Shown here piece by piece: positions 45,588-56,767 of a stretch of 64,000 nucleotides of DNA. A model generated the notes under the pieces. It had not been told where the DNA came from, made no database searches, and worked only from the letters and a program-made list of their open reading frames with translations. Origin of the DNA: Candidatus Aquicultor sp. (lineage in GTDB: Bacteria > Actinomycetota > Aquicultoria > Aquicultorales > Aquicultoraceae); the NCBI GenBank assembly GCA_036504445.1, contig DASXVE010000024.1, positions 204,800 through 268,799 on the forward strand, written 5' to 3'. Numbering within the stretch: position 1 is the first letter of the stretch; every line of letters begins with the position of its first letter. Made by a program: the position numbers and the translations under genes.

Positions 45588-46435
45588 TGTTTCTCCTTTA
45601 ACGAGGCGCAAACCGCCTCAACCGTAGACGCAACCGACGGTGACGCCGGTACTACGTTAAGCCCTCTTCCCCGCAGCTTTGCGACAAGCTCGACGGTATG
45701 CGGTATGCCTAAACCAATGCGGGTAAGCGCTTCGTGCCGGTTAAAGACATCGGCAGGCGCCCCGTCGAATATAATCTCCCCGTTATCCAACACGACTACG
45801 CGAGAGGCGTTTTCGGCAATTTCGTCCATGTCGTGGTTAACCATCACAATTGTTGTACCGGTACTATTGAGACTGCGTAACAGCGCTATGAGATGCATGC
45901 GTCCGTTATGGTCGAGACCGCTGGTCGGCTCATCTAAAACCAGCATTCGAGGCTTCATCGCTAACACGCCAGCTATCGCGACCAGGCGTTTTTCCCCGCC
46001 GCTTAAAGCTAACGGAGACCGTTCGCTATAGCGAACATAATTAAGGCCAATACATTCGAGCGAATCACGAACGCGTGTGTCAATCTCCCCTTTTGAGAGC
46101 CCCATATTTTTTAAACCGTAGGCCACATCGCGTGCAACGGTTTCTTCGAAGAGCTGATTCTCCGGGAATTGAAATAGCAGGCCAACATCACGCCTAACCT
46201 CATGCGGCTGGATATCGATACCGATTTGTTTACCGGAAAAGAAAACGGTTCCTGTGGTTGGCGTTAAGAGCCCATTGAAATGCTGGATGAGTGTCGATTT
46301 ACCGGAGCCCGTCGCCCCGGCAATCGCAACAAATTCACCTTCAGCTATACTGAAGTCGATGCCATGCAGCGCATTCCGGGCAAGGTTTGTGCCTGCCAAA
46401 TATGTGTGGTGGACATTACGAAGCTTAATTAGCAT
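45578..46435 (-). CDS. ecfA2: Energy-coupling factor ATPase EcfA2
   Basis: A 285-residue ATP-binding subunit. Walker A is GATGSGKST, the Q-loop is LLFQFPENQLFE, the signature is LSGGEKR, Walker B is LVLDEPTSGLD. The C-terminal extension after the ATPase core (GLGIPHTVELVAKL) is typical of the ECF group. It overlaps ecfA1 by 7 bases and ecfT by 10. Confidence 0.94.
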   Translation of the reverse strand: MLIKLRNVHHTYLAGTNLARNALHGIDFSIAEGEFVAIAGATGSGKSTLIQHFNGLLTPTTGTVFFSGKQIGIDIQPHEVRRDVGLLFQFPENQLFEETVARDVAYGLKNMGLSKGEIDTRVRDSLECIGLNYVRYSERSPLALSGGEKRLVAIAGVLAMKPRMLVLDEPTSGLDHNGRMHLIALLRSLNSTGTTIVMVNHDMDEIAENASRVVVLDNGEIIFDGAPADVFNRHEALTRIGLGIPHTVELVAKLRGRGLNVVPASPSVASTVEAVCASLKEKQCR

Positions 46436-47247
46436 ATGGCATCCGCCAGCTCATCTATTGTGTGCGGTATATGCGGCAGCGTAAGCCCCGCATCGATCAA
46501 TGCCCGGGCTATCAACTGAACCTGCGGTACGCCAACACCGATTCGGTATAGCGCCTCCGCATCGGCAAAGATATCGCAGGGCGCCCCATCCATAGCTGGT
46601 TCACCGCGTGACAGTACGACAACACGATCTGCGAGCAAAGCTTCATCGGGTACGTGCGTAATAAGCACTACCGTGATACCGCACTCGCGATTGAGTTTTT
46701 GTAGGGTTGCGATAACTTCATGGCTTCCCTTCGGATCGAGCATCGACGTCGCTTCATCGAGCACCAGATATTGCGGGCGCATAGCGAGCGCCCCGGCAAT
46801 CGCGACGCGTTGTTTTTGCCCGCCGGAAAGTAGATGAGGGTCGTGCTGGGCAAAACAGCTCATATCAACAACCTCCAGCGCCTCATCGACGCGAGCACGA
46901 ATCTCACCGGGTGGCAAACCGAGGTTCTCCGGACCGAAAGCGACATCTTCCCACACGCGTGCGGCAATGATCTGGTTATCCGGATTTTGAAATACCAGGC
47001 CGACCCGCTCACGAATAGTCCATATGACTTTAGGGTCGGCCGTTGAGAGACCGTCGACGACCACCGTGCCTGCCGACGGAACCAACAAGCCGTTTAGGTG
47101 GCGCGCAAATGTTGATTTACCCGAACCGTTCGCACCCAACAGCACCACAAATTCACCCTCGCGAATCGTAAGAGTGATATCGTTGAGCGCTTCTATTGCG
47201 CCATCGCCGGTATCGTACCGGTATGATACCTTATTAAACTCGATCAT
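46429..47247 (-). CDS. ecfA1: Energy-coupling factor ATPase EcfA1
   Basis: A 272-residue ATP-binding subunit. Walker A is GANGSGKST, Q-loop VFQNPDNQI, signature LSGGQKQ, Walker B LVLDEATSMLD. With EcfA2 and EcfT it forms the shared core of group II ECF importers. The substrate-binding S components must lie elsewhere. It follows the ribosomal alpha operon. Confidence 0.95.
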   Translation of the reverse strand: MIEFNKVSYRYDTGDGAIEALNDITLTIREGEFVVLLGANGSGKSTFARHLNGLLVPSAGTVVVDGLSTADPKVIWTIRERVGLVFQNPDNQIIAARVWEDVAFGPENLGLPPGEIRARVDEALEVVDMSCFAQHDPHLLSGGQKQRVAIAGALAMRPQYLVLDEATSMLDPKGSHEVIATLQKLNRECGITVVLITHVPDEALLADRVVVLSRGEPAMDGAPCDIFADAEALYRIGVGVPQVQLIARALIDAGLTLPHIPHTIDELADAIC

Positions 47248-47359
47248 CTTTTACCAAACCAAACATATAAGATACAGGCATGCCGGCGTCATGCGTCACG
47301 CCCCAATGTAAGTGTAATATCTAGAGCAACGCCCCCCATACCATACCTGCAAACACAGC

Positions 47360-47391
47360 AAAGGCAAAAGCCGATACCGGCTCTTGCCTTT
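47360..47391. terminator. Probable terminator after rplQ
   Basis: A 13-pair stem with one mismatch (47360-47373 with 47378-47391) and a 4-base loop. The T run is better on the plus side; on the minus side the tail is only moderately T-rich. It would end the alpha operon before ecfA1. Confidence 0.5.
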
Positions 47392-47444
47392 TAAATTGTA
47401 ACGCTTATAAACAACGTCTTTAAGAATTTCTGCTGCGGGTTTTG

Positions 47445-47795
47445 CTAAACCAGCTCGATTAGTGCCATAGGGGCAGCATCGCCTTGGCGCGGGCCAAGCT
47501 TTAAAATTCTAGTATAGCCGCCATCACGTTCAGCATAGCGCGGGCCGATCTCAGCAAACAGCTTATGTACGGCTTCGCGGTCGCCAATAACCGCCAGAGC
47601 CTGGCGCCTCGCGTGAAGGTCGCCCCTCTTACCAAGGGTGATAACCTTCTCAACCATCGGCCGCAGCTCTTTTGCCTTAGCCTCGGTCGTCTGAACGCGC
47701 TCATGGATGATGACCTGGCGTGCTAAACCATTAAATATCGCTTTTCTATGGCTGGCACTCGTGCCAATTTTTCTACCCTTTTTTGCGTGCCTCAT
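47445..47795 (-). CDS. rplQ: 50S ribosomal protein L17
   Basis: 116 residues. The family start [20 protein letters not shown] and [19 protein letters not shown] are intact. L17 lies near the exit tunnel of the large subunit. It is last in the alpha operon, 11 bases after rpoA. Confidence 0.97.
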   Translation of the reverse strand: MRHAKKGRKIGTSASHRKAIFNGLARQVIIHERVQTTEAKAKELRPMVEKVITLGKRGDLHARRQALAVIGDREAVHKLFAEIGPRYAERDGGYTRILKLGPRQGDAAPMALIELV

Positions 47796-47806
47796 GTCTT
47801 CTCCTA

Positions 47807-48739
47807 CTAACTCTGCTTCAGCGACAATCCAAGTTGCGCTAACTTTTCTTTAACCTCTTCAATCGACTTTGCGCCGAAGTTTCTAATCTTCATGAGCTCT
47901 TGCTCACTGATATCAACAAGCTGCTGAACGGTGTTAACACCCTCACGCTTCAAGCAGTTGTAAGAACGAACTGAAAGCTCGAGATCCTCGATTGGTGAAT
48001 CGAGAGCTTTATCTCGCTCGCTCGCGCTCGATGCGAATATCGGTGTCGCTGCAAACTCGCTGGCCTGCTCCATGAACAAGCTCATGTGTTCGTTTACAAT
48101 CTTGGCACCGATGCTAACAGCCTCAAATGGTGTAATGCTGCCGTTCGTCGTAACATTGAGAACAAGGCGGTCGAAATCGGTTCTCTGACCAACACGCGTA
48201 TTCTCTACTGCATACGTCACGTTTTGCACTGGGCTGAAGATCGAATCGATCGGAACAACGCCGATGGCATCGTTCGGATTCTTATTACGCTCTGCGGTTA
48301 CATAACCGCGCCCCGGCTCAACGGTCATTTCCATCTCAAGCTTACCGTCAGCATTTAAAGTGGCGATGTACTGGTCAGTGTTTACAACCTCTACTTCGGC
48401 CGGATACTCGATATCGGCAGCCGTAACTGTTGCTGGACCCTGTACGTTGATTCTGATGGTTGCCGGCTCCTCGCCATGTAGTCGTAAGACTATCTCTTTA
48501 AGGTTGAGGATGATATCGGTAACATCCTCTTTTACACCAGGTATTGTCGCAAACTCGTGCGCAACACGCTCGATTTTAACTGAAGTGATTGCGGCACCCG
48601 GTAGTGACGATAATAGTACTCGTCTTAGGGAATTACCTAAGGTGTAACCGAAGCCTCTCTCCAGCGGCTCAACCCTAAAGCTGGCCGTGTTGTCTTTTTG
48701 CTCCTCTACGGAGATACCCGGCTTACGGATATCTAACAT
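47807..48739 (-). CDS. rpoA: RNA polymerase alpha subunit
   Basis: 310 residues. The N-terminal assembly domain shows [21 protein letters not shown] linker then leads to the C-terminal domain contacting activators and UP elements ([36 protein letters not shown]). ATG 48739 is preceded by AAGGAGG; the upstream TTG frame to 48760 covers that site and is rejected. Confidence 0.98.
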   Translation of the reverse strand: MLDIRKPGISVEEQKDNTASFRVEPLERGFGYTLGNSLRRVLLSSLPGAAITSVKIERVAHEFATIPGVKEDVTDIILNLKEIVLRLHGEEPATIRINVQGPATVTAADIEYPAEVEVVNTDQYIATLNADGKLEMEMTVEPGRGYVTAERNKNPNDAIGVVPIDSIFSPVQNVTYAVENTRVGQRTDFDRLVLNVTTNGSITPFEAVSIGAKIVNEHMSLFMEQASEFAATPIFASSASERDKALDSPIEDLELSVRSYNCLKREGVNTVQQLVDISEQELMKIRNFGAKSIEEVKEKLAQLGLSLKQS

Positions 48740-48763
48740 TAATGAATTCCTCCTTAGCAACCA

Positions 48764-49381
48764 TTACTTAGAATATAGCTCGACGATCATCTTTTCCTGA
48801 ACAGGAATGTCGATGTCCTCGCGAGCTGGAACGCCGACGACTTTAGCGGTCATCGATCCCGCATCAGCGTCAAGCCAAGACGGAATAGCGGCTTTGTTCG
48901 CCGATTCTGCCGCCTCTTTCATGCGGGCGATGTCACCGAGAACGGTAACAACGTCGCCTTGTTTTACACGGAATGAAGGGATATCTACCCTTCTACCGTT
49001 AACGGCGATATGCCCGTGCCGGACCTCTTGCCTGGCTTCAGGCCGTGAGTTGGAAAACCCGATCCGGTAAATAACGTTATCCAGACGTGTCTCCAGAATC
49101 TGGAGCAAGTTCTCGCCGGTAACGCCTTTTCTTTTTGTCGCCAGCTGATAGTAGTTGGCAAACTGCTTCTCAAGCACACCGTAAATGCGCTTTGCTTTCT
49201 GCTTTTCACGCAGCTGCATATAATATTCCGATGGTTTATGCCGGCCGCGACCGTGCTCACCTGGTGGGAACGGGCGCCTCTCAACCGGACATTTATCGGT
49301 TAGACACTTATCGCCTTTAAGAAAGAGCTTCTGTGTCTCTCTCCTGCATAGTTTACAAACAGGTCCTGTATATCTCGCCAT
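48764..49381 (-). CDS. rpsD: 30S ribosomal protein S4
   Basis: 205 residues; a 16S rRNA-binding assembly initiator. The N-terminus keeps a zinc set (CKLC, then KCLTDKC). The S4 RNA-binding domain is [20 protein letters not shown] and on. It lies between rpsK and rpoA as usual in the alpha operon. Confidence 0.98.
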   Translation of the reverse strand: MARYTGPVCKLCRRETQKLFLKGDKCLTDKCPVERRPFPPGEHGRGRHKPSEYYMQLREKQKAKRIYGVLEKQFANYYQLATKRKGVTGENLLQILETRLDNVIYRIGFSNSRPEARQEVRHGHIAVNGRRVDIPSFRVKQGDVVTVLGDIARMKEAAESANKAAIPSWLDADAGSMTAKVVGVPAREDIDIPVQEKMIVELYSK

Positions 49382-49385
49382 AGCC

Positions 49386-49781
49386 TTACACCCTTCTCCT
49401 CTTCCTCGGGCGGCAGCCGTTATGCGGAACCGGTGTTACGTCGGTGATACCGGCAACTTCAAGGCCGTTGGCCTGCAACGTCCTAATTGCCGTCTCACGA
49501 CCCGCACCTGGACCCTTAACGTACACATCCACCCTCTTCATACCGTGCTCTTGCGCTTTCTTCGCACAAGACTCAGCTGCAACCTGAGCTGCAAACGGGG
49601 TGCTTTTACGAGATCCTTTAAAGCCTGAAGTACCTGCGCTCTCCCAGGCTATCGTGTTGCCCTGCTGGTCGGTTATTGTGACGATCGTATTATTAAACGT
49701 GCTCCTTATGTGGGCAGCCCCATGAACAACGTTCTTGCGCTCTCTGCGCTTTACTCTGCCCGTAGCTTTCTTCTTAGCCAA
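49386..49781 (-). CDS. rpsK: 30S ribosomal protein S11
   Basis: 131 residues. Core motifs are [20 protein letters not shown] and [16 protein letters not shown], with the basic end [11 protein letters not shown]. It forms part of the platform of the small subunit near the E site. Four bases separate it from rpsD. Confidence 0.98.
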   Translation of the reverse strand: MAKKKATGRVKRRERKNVVHGAAHIRSTFNNTIVTITDQQGNTIAWESAGTSGFKGSRKSTPFAAQVAAESCAKKAQEHGMKRVDVYVKGPGAGRETAIRTLQANGLEVAGITDVTPVPHNGCRPRKRRRV

Positions 49782-49860
49782 AAAGCCGTACCCTCCTTTG
49801 ACAATAAGTCATAATCCTAGCCGTTATTATCTAAACTAAAATCCAAAATCTAGCGTTATG

Positions 49861-50232
49861 CTATCTTTTCTTCTTCGCACCAACGGTCCTACGTGGACCT
49901 TTTCTTGTGCGAGCATTCGTATGGGTGCGCTGACCCCGAACCGGAAGACCCCTGCGATGCCTCAGGCCGCGGTAACATCCGATCTCCATGAGACGCTTGA
50001 TGTTTTGAGATACTTCGCGACGCAGATCTCCTTCGACTTTGAGGTTCTTGTCGATATAATCCCTTAAACGCATAACCTCATCTTCGGTCAGATTGCGAAC
50101 CCGTGTATCCGAGTTTACCCCGGTAGCAGCAATAATCTCTTGCGCTGTTGAAAGACCTATCCCGTAGATATAGGTCAAACCAATCTCTACCCTTTTCTCT
50201 CTGGGTAGGTCTACACCGGATATACGTGCCAA
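49861..50232 (-). CDS. rpsM: 30S ribosomal protein S13
   Basis: 123 residues. It starts [19 protein letters not shown] and ends with the basic tail reaching the P-site tRNA ([19 protein letters not shown]). It heads the alpha operon after rpmJ. Confidence 0.98.
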   Translation of the reverse strand: MARISGVDLPREKRVEIGLTYIYGIGLSTAQEIIAATGVNSDTRVRNLTEDEVMRLRDYIDKNLKVEGDLRREVSQNIKRLMEIGCYRGLRHRRGLPVRGQRTHTNARTRKGPRRTVGAKKKR

Positions 50233-50319
50233 TTCTCTTCCTCCCTAACTAACCTCTTAAATATCGTGACGCTGTGCGTTTTAACGCACGAGCGATTATT
50301 ACAGCGAGAGCTCATTTGT

Positions 50320-50400
50320 CAGAATTCAGAATCCAGAATAACTACAGAACTGCAGAATTCAGATACACTAGCTTACAGAGCTTGTCCTTATTCTGAATTC
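50320..50400. repeat. CAGAATTCAGA mini-repeat cluster
   Basis: CAGAATTCAGA occurs at 50320-50330 and 50353-50363. A near-complement, TTCTGAATTC, lies at 50391-50400. The cluster fills the unusually long gap between rpsM and rpmJ and can fold on itself. Confidence 0.6.
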
Positions 50401-50429
50401 CGGCTTCAGGCTTCTGACCTCCGACTTAA

Positions 50430-50543
50430 CTAACCCTGGCGCTGCTTGTGGCGCGGATTCTCACAAATAACGAGAACTTTTCCGTGCCGCTTGATAATCT
50501 TGCATTTCTCACAAATGCGCTTTACTGATGGACGTACTTTCAT
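50430..50543 (-). CDS. rpmJ: 50S ribosomal protein L36
   Basis: 37 residues, the standard size. [20 protein letters not shown] is followed by a second CxxxxH half (CENPRH), so this is the zinc-binding form (C-x2-C-x12-C-x4-H). It lies between infA and rpsM as in most Gram-positives. Confidence 0.97.
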   Translation of the reverse strand: MKVRPSVKRICEKCKIIKRHGKVLVICENPRHKQRQG

Positions 50544-50596
50544 CGTTCTCTCCTACATAAATATATTCTATGATACAAAGCTTACGCTGCTGGTTC

Positions 50597-50617
50597 GATG
50601 TTCGACACTCGAACATC
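50597..50617. repeat. 9-bp hairpin between infA and rpmJ
   Basis: GATGTTCGA (50597-50605) pairs perfectly with TCGAACATC (50609-50617), loop CAC. No T run follows, so it may be an RNA processing or stability element. Confidence 0.45.
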
Positions 50618-50690
50618 TGCTTTAGGCCCGCCACACCGCTTACGGCCTGAAGCCTGCAACGTTTGCTCGGCTCTCCTGAGCTTACCTGCA

Positions 50691-50912
50691 CTACTTAAAA
50701 CGGTACACGATCCTGCCCCGTGTTAGGTCATACGGGGATAATTCCACGACAACACGGTCTCCAGGCAAGATTCGGATATAATGCATACGCATCTTCCCGG
50801 AAATATGAGCTAGAACCTTATGCCCGTTGTCCAATTCAACCCTGAACATCGCGTTTGGCAAAGGCTCTATGACCGTACCTTCTACTTCTATTGCGTCTTC
50901 TTTTTTAGGCAC
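50691..50912 (-). CDS. infA: Translation initiation factor IF-1
   Basis: 73 residues, one OB fold. [20 protein letters not shown] and [20 protein letters not shown] are the signature. It binds the 30S A site during initiation. It follows map by 63 bases. Confidence 0.98.
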   Translation of the reverse strand: MPKKEDAIEVEGTVIEPLPNAMFRVELDNGHKVLAHISGKMRMHYIRILPGDRVVVELSPYDLTRGRIVYRFK

Positions 50913-50975
50913 CGTTCACTATCCTCCACGGAGTAGAGTCCAAAAGTGTATTATATCAAAATTAAATTATACCGT

Positions 50976-51722
50976 CTACAAGGTCGTTAATATGTACGGC
51001 CCCTCATCGGTAACAGCCACCGTATGTTCAAAATGGGCCGACAAACTCTTATCGGATGTAACGACCGTCCAGTTATCTGCAAGGATATTTACTTTGTAAC
51101 CGCCGACGTTTACCATCGGCTCTATCGCAAGAACCATCCCTGGCTCCAATTTCGGGCCTCGTCCCGGATGCCCATAGTTGGGGATCTGGGGGTCTTCATG
51201 CATTGCCCGGCCTATACCGTGCCCCACAAACTCTCGCACTACCGAATACCCGGCCGATTCCGCTGTTTGCTGAATCGCGTATGAGATGTCGAACAGGTAT
51301 TTTCCCACAACACACTCATCGATTCCGTCGTATAGCGAGCTTTTAGTAACATCGATCAGGCGTTGCGCTTCAGCCGAAATCTGCCCCACCGGGAACGTCG
51401 CTGCCGCATCGCCGAAATACCCATCAAGCTCGACACCGACATCAATACTGATGATGTCGCCCTCTTTAAGTATCCGCTTACCCGGAATGCCGTGAACGAC
51501 TGTCTCGTTCGGTGAGGCGCAGATACTTCCCGGATATCCTCTATACCCTTTAAATGCCGGTATGCCCCCGGATTTGCGAATAAAATCCTCGGCAACCCGA
51601 TCGAGCTTAATCGTTTCAACGCCCGGCTGTACCGTATTTTCAATGAGCTGTAATGTTTCAGCTACAATGCGCCCAGCTCGACGCATTGTAGCGATTTCAT
51701 CTTTGCTTTTTCTAATAATCAT
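50976..51722 (-). CDS. map: Methionine aminopeptidase, type I
   Basis: 248 residues. It removes the N-terminal Met from nascent proteins. Metal ligands sit in [17 protein letters not shown] (two Asp), [14 protein letters not shown] (His), VLAIEPMV (Glu) and [10 protein letters not shown] (Glu). It overlaps adk by 4 bases. Confidence 0.97.
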   Translation of the reverse strand: MIIRKSKDEIATMRRAGRIVAETLQLIENTVQPGVETIKLDRVAEDFIRKSGGIPAFKGYRGYPGSICASPNETVVHGIPGKRILKEGDIISIDVGVELDGYFGDAAATFPVGQISAEAQRLIDVTKSSLYDGIDECVVGKYLFDISYAIQQTAESAGYSVVREFVGHGIGRAMHEDPQIPNYGHPGRGPKLEPGMVLAIEPMVNVGGYKVNILADNWTVVTSDKSLSAHFEHTVAVTDEGPYILTTL

Positions 51723-52366
51723 ACTGTCGCCGATAACACGCCCTTTACATCATCAAATACGGCATCAACCGATTTGCTTCCATCAATATCAATGAGCACG
51801 CCCTTATTCCTGTAATAGTCGATAAGCGGCGCCGTCTGGTTGTGATATACATCCAGACGGTTCTTGACCGTCTCTATCGTATCGTCGGCTCGCTGGTAGA
51901 GCTCACCGCCGCAATCGCATGCGCCCTCTTGCGCCGGTGGGTTAAACACCATATGATACGGCCGCTGGCACGTTTTACAGATGCGCCTGCCCGTAAGCCT
52001 GTTCAATAGCTCCTGGTCATCGACGGCGATGTTGACCACCGCATCGATATGCCTGTCGAGCTTTTGTAAAGCCTGGTCGAGCGCATCGGCTTGCGCCACC
52101 GTGCGCGGGAATCCGTCAAGCAAGAATCCTTTCTCGCAATCCGGTTCCTGGATGCGGTCGCGGACAATTCCGATAACCACTTTGTCGGGCACAAGCGCGC
52201 CTTGTGTCATGTACTCCTGAGCCTTGAGACCGAGCTCGGTCTTGTTCGCTACGGCTGCCCGCAGCATGTCACCGGTCGAGATATGCGGCAGCCCGTATGT
52301 TTTCACAATCCGCTCTGCCTGCGTACCTTTACCTGCGCCAGGAGGACCTAGCAAAATTACGTTCAC
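51719..52366 (-). CDS. adk: Adenylate kinase
   Basis: 215 residues, the long form. It balances AMP, ADP and ATP. The P-loop is [22 protein letters not shown] is the family signature. The LID domain has a zinc set (CKTC and CDCG), as in Gram-positive enzymes. GTG 52366 with AAAGGAG upstream is the start; the frame to 52405 is rejected. Confidence 0.97.
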   Translation of the reverse strand: MNVILLGPPGAGKGTQAERIVKTYGLPHISTGDMLRAAVANKTELGLKAQEYMTQGALVPDKVVIGIVRDRIQEPDCEKGFLLDGFPRTVAQADALDQALQKLDRHIDAVVNIAVDDQELLNRLTGRRICKTCQRPYHMVFNPPAQEGACDCGGELYQRADDTIETVKNRLDVYHNQTAPLIDYYRNKGVLIDIDGSKSVDAVFDDVKGVLSATV

Positions 52367-52418
52367 GGTTTTGCTCCTTTCGGTCAAAAAACCTACTTTC
52401 GACAAACAAACCTCAAAC

Positions 52419-53687
52419 CTATTTCAGGAAGCCCTCATAGTGCCTCATAAGAAGCTGAGATTCGATTTGCCTCATCGTCTCTAGCGCCACGCCGACGATA
52501 ATGAGCAATGATGTTCCACCAAAGTTACCGCCCTGGAAGAACGGAATATTCAAAAATTTACCTAGTATTTGCGGAATTATCGCTATGAGCGCAAGGAAGA
52601 ACGCACCCGGCAGCGTAATCCTGGTAAGCACCCTGTCAAGGTAGCCTGCAGTTGGTTTACCCGGTCGCACACCAGGGATAAACCCGCCGTACTTCTTCAT
52701 GTTGTCCGATATGTCGATCGGATTGAAGATAATTGCCGTATAAAAGTAGGTAAAGAATATTACCAGCAGTGCGTACAGTGACAAGTATATTGCACCGCTC
52801 GGATCGAGTAACCTAGTAACCGTGGTCGAAAACCCGCCCTTAAACATCTGTAAGATTGTCGCCGGGAAAATCAATACCGACGAGGCAAAGATGATCGGGA
52901 TAACACCCGCTGAGTTTACCTTAAGCGGGATATAGGTGCTCGAACCACCATACACTTTACGCCCGACAACACGCTTCGCGTATTGAACCGGGATTCTTCG
53001 CTGTGCTTTCTCAACAAAAATAATCGAGACTATGATTGCAAACAGCACAACAAGCAGGCCGACGACTGTAACCGCTCCACCGGTTACACCAGTCTGGTAA
53101 ATTGCCTCCGGCAGTCGCGAGATAATACTTGCAAAAATCAAGATCGACATACCATTACCTATGCCGCGCTGGGTAATGAGCTCACCCAACCACATGATAA
53201 ACGCGGTACCAGCTACGAGCGTTAGCACGATAAGGGCATTGGTTGCCAGCGTAAATGAACCGGCTGCGCCGAGCGCCCTAAGCTGATTCTGGAACAGTAC
53301 CGTTAAGCTGACGGATTGTACGAGTGCCAGCATAAGTGTGAGATACCTGGTCCACTGCGTAATCTTGCGCTGCCCAACGTCCCCTTCTTTCGACCATGCT
53401 TGAAGCGTCGGGATAACAATCGTCAAAAGCGATAGAATAATCGATGCCGTAATGTACGGCATGATTCCTAGCGCGAAGACCGCGAAGTTTGAGAGTGCGC
53501 CTCCGGCAAATAGGTCGACAAAACCAAGAAGCGGTGACGATTCAAACAAACTCTTCAGGGCATCTACCTTAACGCCGGGGACCGGAACATGGGCACCTAA
53601 CCGGTAAATACCAATCATGGCGAGCGTAAAAAGTATCCGGCGCTTCAAATCGGGTACTTTAAATGCGTTTGCTAATGCTTCAATCAT
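52419..53687 (-). CDS. secY: Protein translocase subunit SecY
   Basis: 422 residues with ten membrane helices, the central channel of the Sec pathway. Motifs: [36 protein letters not shown], and the cytosolic loop [19 protein letters not shown]. It overlaps rplO by 4 bases. Confidence 0.98.
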   Translation of the reverse strand: MIEALANAFKVPDLKRRILFTLAMIGIYRLGAHVPVPGVKVDALKSLFESSPLLGFVDLFAGGALSNFAVFALGIMPYITASIILSLLTIVIPTLQAWSKEGDVGQRKITQWTRYLTLMLALVQSVSLTVLFQNQLRALGAAGSFTLATNALIVLTLVAGTAFIMWLGELITQRGIGNGMSILIFASIISRLPEAIYQTGVTGGAVTVVGLLVVLFAIIVSIIFVEKAQRRIPVQYAKRVVGRKVYGGSSTYIPLKVNSAGVIPIIFASSVLIFPATILQMFKGGFSTTVTRLLDPSGAIYLSLYALLVIFFTYFYTAIIFNPIDISDNMKKYGGFIPGVRPGKPTAGYLDRVLTRITLPGAFFLALIAIIPQILGKFLNIPFFQGGNFGGTSLLIIVGVALETMRQIESQLLMRHYEGFLK

Positions 53688-54130
53688 TTACGACTCTCTA
53701 CCTTTCCGCCAGCGGCCTCGATTTTCCTGACCGCAGATCCGCTAAACTGATCTGCTTGTACGGTAAGTGATTTCTCAACCTCACCGCGGCCCAGTACCTT
53801 AATAGGCATGGTGGCTTTCTTAATGATGCCGGCTTGCTGCAATGCCTGAGCATCAACAACGCTGCCCGCATCAAAGCTGTTCAACTGATCGACATTGACC
53901 AGCTCAAATACTTTCTTAAACGGGTTCTTGAATCCCGGTAGTTTTGGCAGACGCCTGTAAATAGGAGTCTGGCCTCCCTCAAACCCTGGGCCCTTTCCAC
54001 CGCCTGAACGGGATTTCTGGCCCTTCGTACCACGGGTGGCTGTTTTGCCATGCCCGGATCCGGGTCCACGGCCAACTCTCTTTTTCTTCTTAACAGCACC
54101 CGGAGCGGGTGACAGTTCATGTAACCGCAT
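53684..54130 (-). CDS. rplO: 50S ribosomal protein L15
   Basis: 148 residues. [20 protein letters not shown] and [19 protein letters not shown] mark the basic N-terminal arm; the globular end binds 23S rRNA. It is coupled to secY by overlap. The 113-base gap to rpmD upstream contains no clear element. Confidence 0.98.
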   Translation of the reverse strand: MRLHELSPAPGAVKKKKRVGRGPGSGHGKTATRGTKGQKSRSGGGKGPGFEGGQTPIYRRLPKLPGFKNPFKKVFELVNVDQLNSFDAGSVVDAQALQQAGIIKKATMPIKVLGRGEVEKSLTVQADQFSGSAVRKIEAAGGKVESRK

Positions 54131-54243
54131 TCGTCCTATCCTCCCTCAAAACATCAGAGAAAAATCCATAATCTCATACATTGTATACTGTATTAACAAC
54201 TAAATACTAGACCATTATCCTCGACAAATCGCGAGGTAGATGC

Positions 54244-54426
54244 TTAGCCGACCTCTTCTACCTCAACCAAGTGAGATACCTTTGCGATCATACCGCGGAT
54301 CTCAGGCCGGTCTTCCTGCTCGACAACATGGCGTATCCTTTTAAGGCCTAGTGCGCGCAGCGTTCGCTTTTGATCTTCTTTGCGACCGATACCGCTCCTG
54401 ACCTGCTTAATCTTAAGCTTAGCCAA
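54244..54426 (-). CDS. rpmD: 50S ribosomal protein L30
   Basis: 60 residues, standard length. [20 protein letters not shown] and [19 protein letters not shown] define the family. It lies between rpsE and rplO in the spc order. Confidence 0.97.
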   Translation of the reverse strand: MAKLKIKQVRSGIGRKEDQKRTLRALGLKRIRHVVEQEDRPEIRGMIAKVSHLVEVEEVG

Positions 54427-54460
54427 TTCGCTACCTCCTCATCAACCTTGTCCCTGCTGC

Positions 54461-54970
54461 TTACCTCTTGCTTGCGAGCTCTTCGGTCGTCATACCGCGA
54501 AGTTTGGCAACTTCTTCCGGTGTCTTGAGCGACTGAAGCCCTTGAACGGTGGCCCGCAACATATTGATCGGGTTTTGGCTACCCAGGGACTTCGTCAGGA
54601 TGTCCCTCACACCGGCGAGCTCCAGAATTGCTCGAACAGGACCGCCAGCGATAACACCGGTACCTTCTGATGCCGGCTTTAAGAGAACGCGGCCAGCGCC
54701 ATACTGGCCGACAACCTCGTGCGTGATGGTCGATCCCGCAAGCGGGACATAGAACAGGTTCTTTTTCGCATCCTGTATGCCCTTCTGGATTGCGATCGGG
54801 ACCTCGCCGCCTTTGCCAAAGCCGATGCCAACATGGCCATTGCGATCGCCGACAACTACAAGCGCGCTCAAACTAAACCTGCGTCCGCCTTTAACGACTT
54901 TCGCGACCCTGTTAATATTAACTAATTTTTCTTCGAGCTCTAGCTCGTCCGGATTAATTCTTTTGCTCAC
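54461..54970 (-). CDS. rpsE: 30S ribosomal protein S5
   Basis: 169 residues with an N-terminal double-stranded RNA-binding domain ([20 protein letters not shown]) and a C-terminal domain ([19 protein letters not shown]). It acts in decoding fidelity near the mRNA entry. Confidence 0.98.
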   Translation of the reverse strand: MSKRINPDELELEEKLVNINRVAKVVKGGRRFSLSALVVVGDRNGHVGIGFGKGGEVPIAIQKGIQDAKKNLFYVPLAGSTITHEVVGQYGAGRVLLKPASEGTGVIAGGPVRAILELAGVRDILTKSLGSQNPINMLRATVQGLQSLKTPEEVAKLRGMTTEELASKR

Positions 54971-54988
54971 GCGTTTCCCCCTACTCCT

Positions 54989-55357
54989 TTAAAATTTCAG
55001 GCCCGTCTCACGCGCTGCATCGGCCAATGCCTTCACGCGCCCGTGATACAAAAACCCGCCTCTATCAAATACAACCTCTATGATGCCCTTATCCTGTGCC
55101 TTCTTGGCGACAAGTGCACCAACCATTTTGGCGGCTTCTACATTACCACCAGTACTAACCTTGGACTTAATATCCGCATCCAAGCTCGATGCGCTAATCA
55201 GGGTCGTGCCCTTTGTGTCATCGATAACTTGCACGTATATGTGATTAGTGCTTCGAAAAACAGACATGCGAGGCCTCTCAGCTGTGCCAGATAATTTCTT
55301 ACGCACTCTGCGGTGCCTTCTAAGCCTTGCTATCCTTTCCTGAGCTGTCTTTCCCAT
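54989..55357 (-). CDS. rplR: 50S ribosomal protein L18
   Basis: 122 residues. It binds 5S r[21 protein letters not shown] and [20 protein letters not shown] are conserved. ATG 55357 was chosen, with GGAGGA upstream. Confidence 0.97.
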   Translation of the reverse strand: MGKTAQERIARLRRHRRVRKKLSGTAERPRMSVFRSTNHIYVQVIDDTKGTTLISASSLDADIKSKVSTGGNVEAAKMVGALVAKKAQDKGIIEVVFDRGGFLYHGRVKALADAARETGLKF

Positions 55358-55395
55358 CGTATCCTCCACAACCTGCTATCTAAACTAGCGGTTTA

Positions 55396-55932
55396 CTATT
55401 TCGCAGTCTTTCCAACTTTTCTTCTGATGTGCTCGCCCTCGTACTTGATGCCTTTGCCCTTATAGGGTTCCGGTGGGCGGACGCTGCGGATGTTAGCCGC
55501 AACTTGGCCGACTCTCTGCTTGTTCGCACCCCGTACAACGATTCTATTCGGGGCCGGTACCTCGAACTCGATACCCGGCTCTGCGACAACAGGGACCGGA
55601 TGCGAGAAACCCATGGCAAGCTCAATGTCATTGCCTTTTTTCGTTGCCCTGTAACCGACACCTACGATCTCTAGGGTTTTTGCATAACCATCGCTCACAC
55701 CGACAACCATATTGTTGACGAGCGTGCGCACGAGACCATGAAGCGATCTGTGAAGCTTACTCTCTGATAGGCGCTGTACCAGCACCTGATTATCTTCTTG
55801 TGAAATTTTAATACCCTGCGGGATCTTCTCCGACAGCTGGCCTTTAGGCCCTTTTACTACGACCTCAGCCGGCTGGATTATCACTTCTACGCCCGCGGGA
55901 ACATTAATCGGTAGCTTACCAATTCTTGACAC
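55396..55932 (-). CDS. rplF: 50S ribosomal protein L6
   Basis: 178 residues, two repeated domains. [17 protein letters not shown] begins the chain, and [20 protein letters not shown] is the C-terminal signature. It lies near the factor-binding site. Confidence 0.98.
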   Translation of the reverse strand: MSRIGKLPINVPAGVEVIIQPAEVVVKGPKGQLSEKIPQGIKISQEDNQVLVQRLSESKLHRSLHGLVRTLVNNMVVGVSDGYAKTLEIVGVGYRATKKGNDIELAMGFSHPVPVVAEPGIEFEVPAPNRIVVRGANKQRVGQVAANIRSVRPPEPYKGKGIKYEGEHIRRKVGKTAK

Positions 55933-55947
55933 GTTTTCCCTCCCGTG

Positions 55948-56349
55948 TTACCAAACATAGCAAAGTACTTCGCCGCCTAAGCCGGCTCTCTTTGCTGCGT
56001 TGCCAGTCATGATGCCTTTCGAAGTCGACATAACCGCTATACCAAGGCCGCCGAGCACCCGCGGGATCTCGTCTTTCTTAGCATAAATTCTCAAACCAGG
56101 TTTGCTGATTCTCTTAATACCGGTAATTACACGCTCACGATCAGGACCATAACTCATCTTAACCCTAATCATTTTGAAACCGCCGTTTTCTTGAACGACC
56201 TCGAAATCCTGTATGTATCCCTCTTCTTTGAGGATCTTGGCAATCTGTTCTTTCATTCTCGAATCAGGGATATCAACTGCCCCATGATAGGCCCTGTTTG
56301 CATTGCGTATACGCGTAAGCATATCTGCAATAGGGTCCGTCATTGTCAT
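55948..56349 (-). CDS. rpsH: 30S ribosomal protein S8
   Basis: 133 residues. [19 protein letters not shown] and the end [11 protein letters not shown] are diagnostic. It binds the central domain of 16S rRNA and represses spc translation in E. coli; here that is only an analogy. AAGGAGG lies upstream of the first ATG; a second in-frame ATG follows two codons later. Confidence 0.97.
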   Translation of the reverse strand: MTMTDPIADMLTRIRNANRAYHGAVDIPDSRMKEQIAKILKEEGYIQDFEVVQENGGFKMIRVKMSYGPDRERVITGIKRISKPGLRIYAKKDEIPRVLGGLGIAVMSTSKGIMTGNAAKRAGLGGEVLCYVW

Positions 56350-56533
56350 AACGCTTCCTCCTTATCAAACCAGTATCTGCGTTCCTCAAGGTGTTCGCGG
56401 TCCGTGTAGCATCCCACGGAAAAGCGCATGAGTTCTAATGCTTTCACGCATTCATGCCTTCAAACCACGATCTTATGCCTCGAGACTACAGACTTAGCTG
56501 ATCTACATAAAATCTATTTACAGCTTACAGCTC

Positions 56534-56719
56534 TTACCAACTAGCCTTTGTAACACCCGGTATTTCACCACGGTGCGCGAGTTCTCTCAAGCAAATACGG
56601 CACAGGCCGAATTTGCGGAAATACCCGCGCGGCCTACCGCATCGTGAGCAGCGATGGTACGCACGTGTTGCGTATTTGCTTCTGCGCTGCTGTTTTGCGA
56701 TCATCGATTTCTTAGCCAA
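56534..56719 (-). CDS. rpsN: 30S ribosomal protein S14 type Z
   Basis: 61 residues, the short zinc form. The zinc ribbon is [20 protein letters not shown]. The start is TTG 56719 (AKKSMIAKQ) with GGAGG five bases upstream; the frame to 56743 would cover that site. A 184-base gap separates it from rpsH. Confidence 0.96.
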   Translation of the reverse strand: MAKKSMIAKQQRRSKYATRAYHRCSRCGRPRGYFRKFGLCRICLRELAHRGEIPGVTKASW

Positions 56720-56767
56720 TTGAACCTCCATCCTTACATTCAAAGAATGTTTGAATATATCTAATAT

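Noticed and set aside
50320..50400. CRISPR-like array
   Set aside because: The repeats are only 11 bases, occur twice, and have no regular spacers or cas genes nearby.
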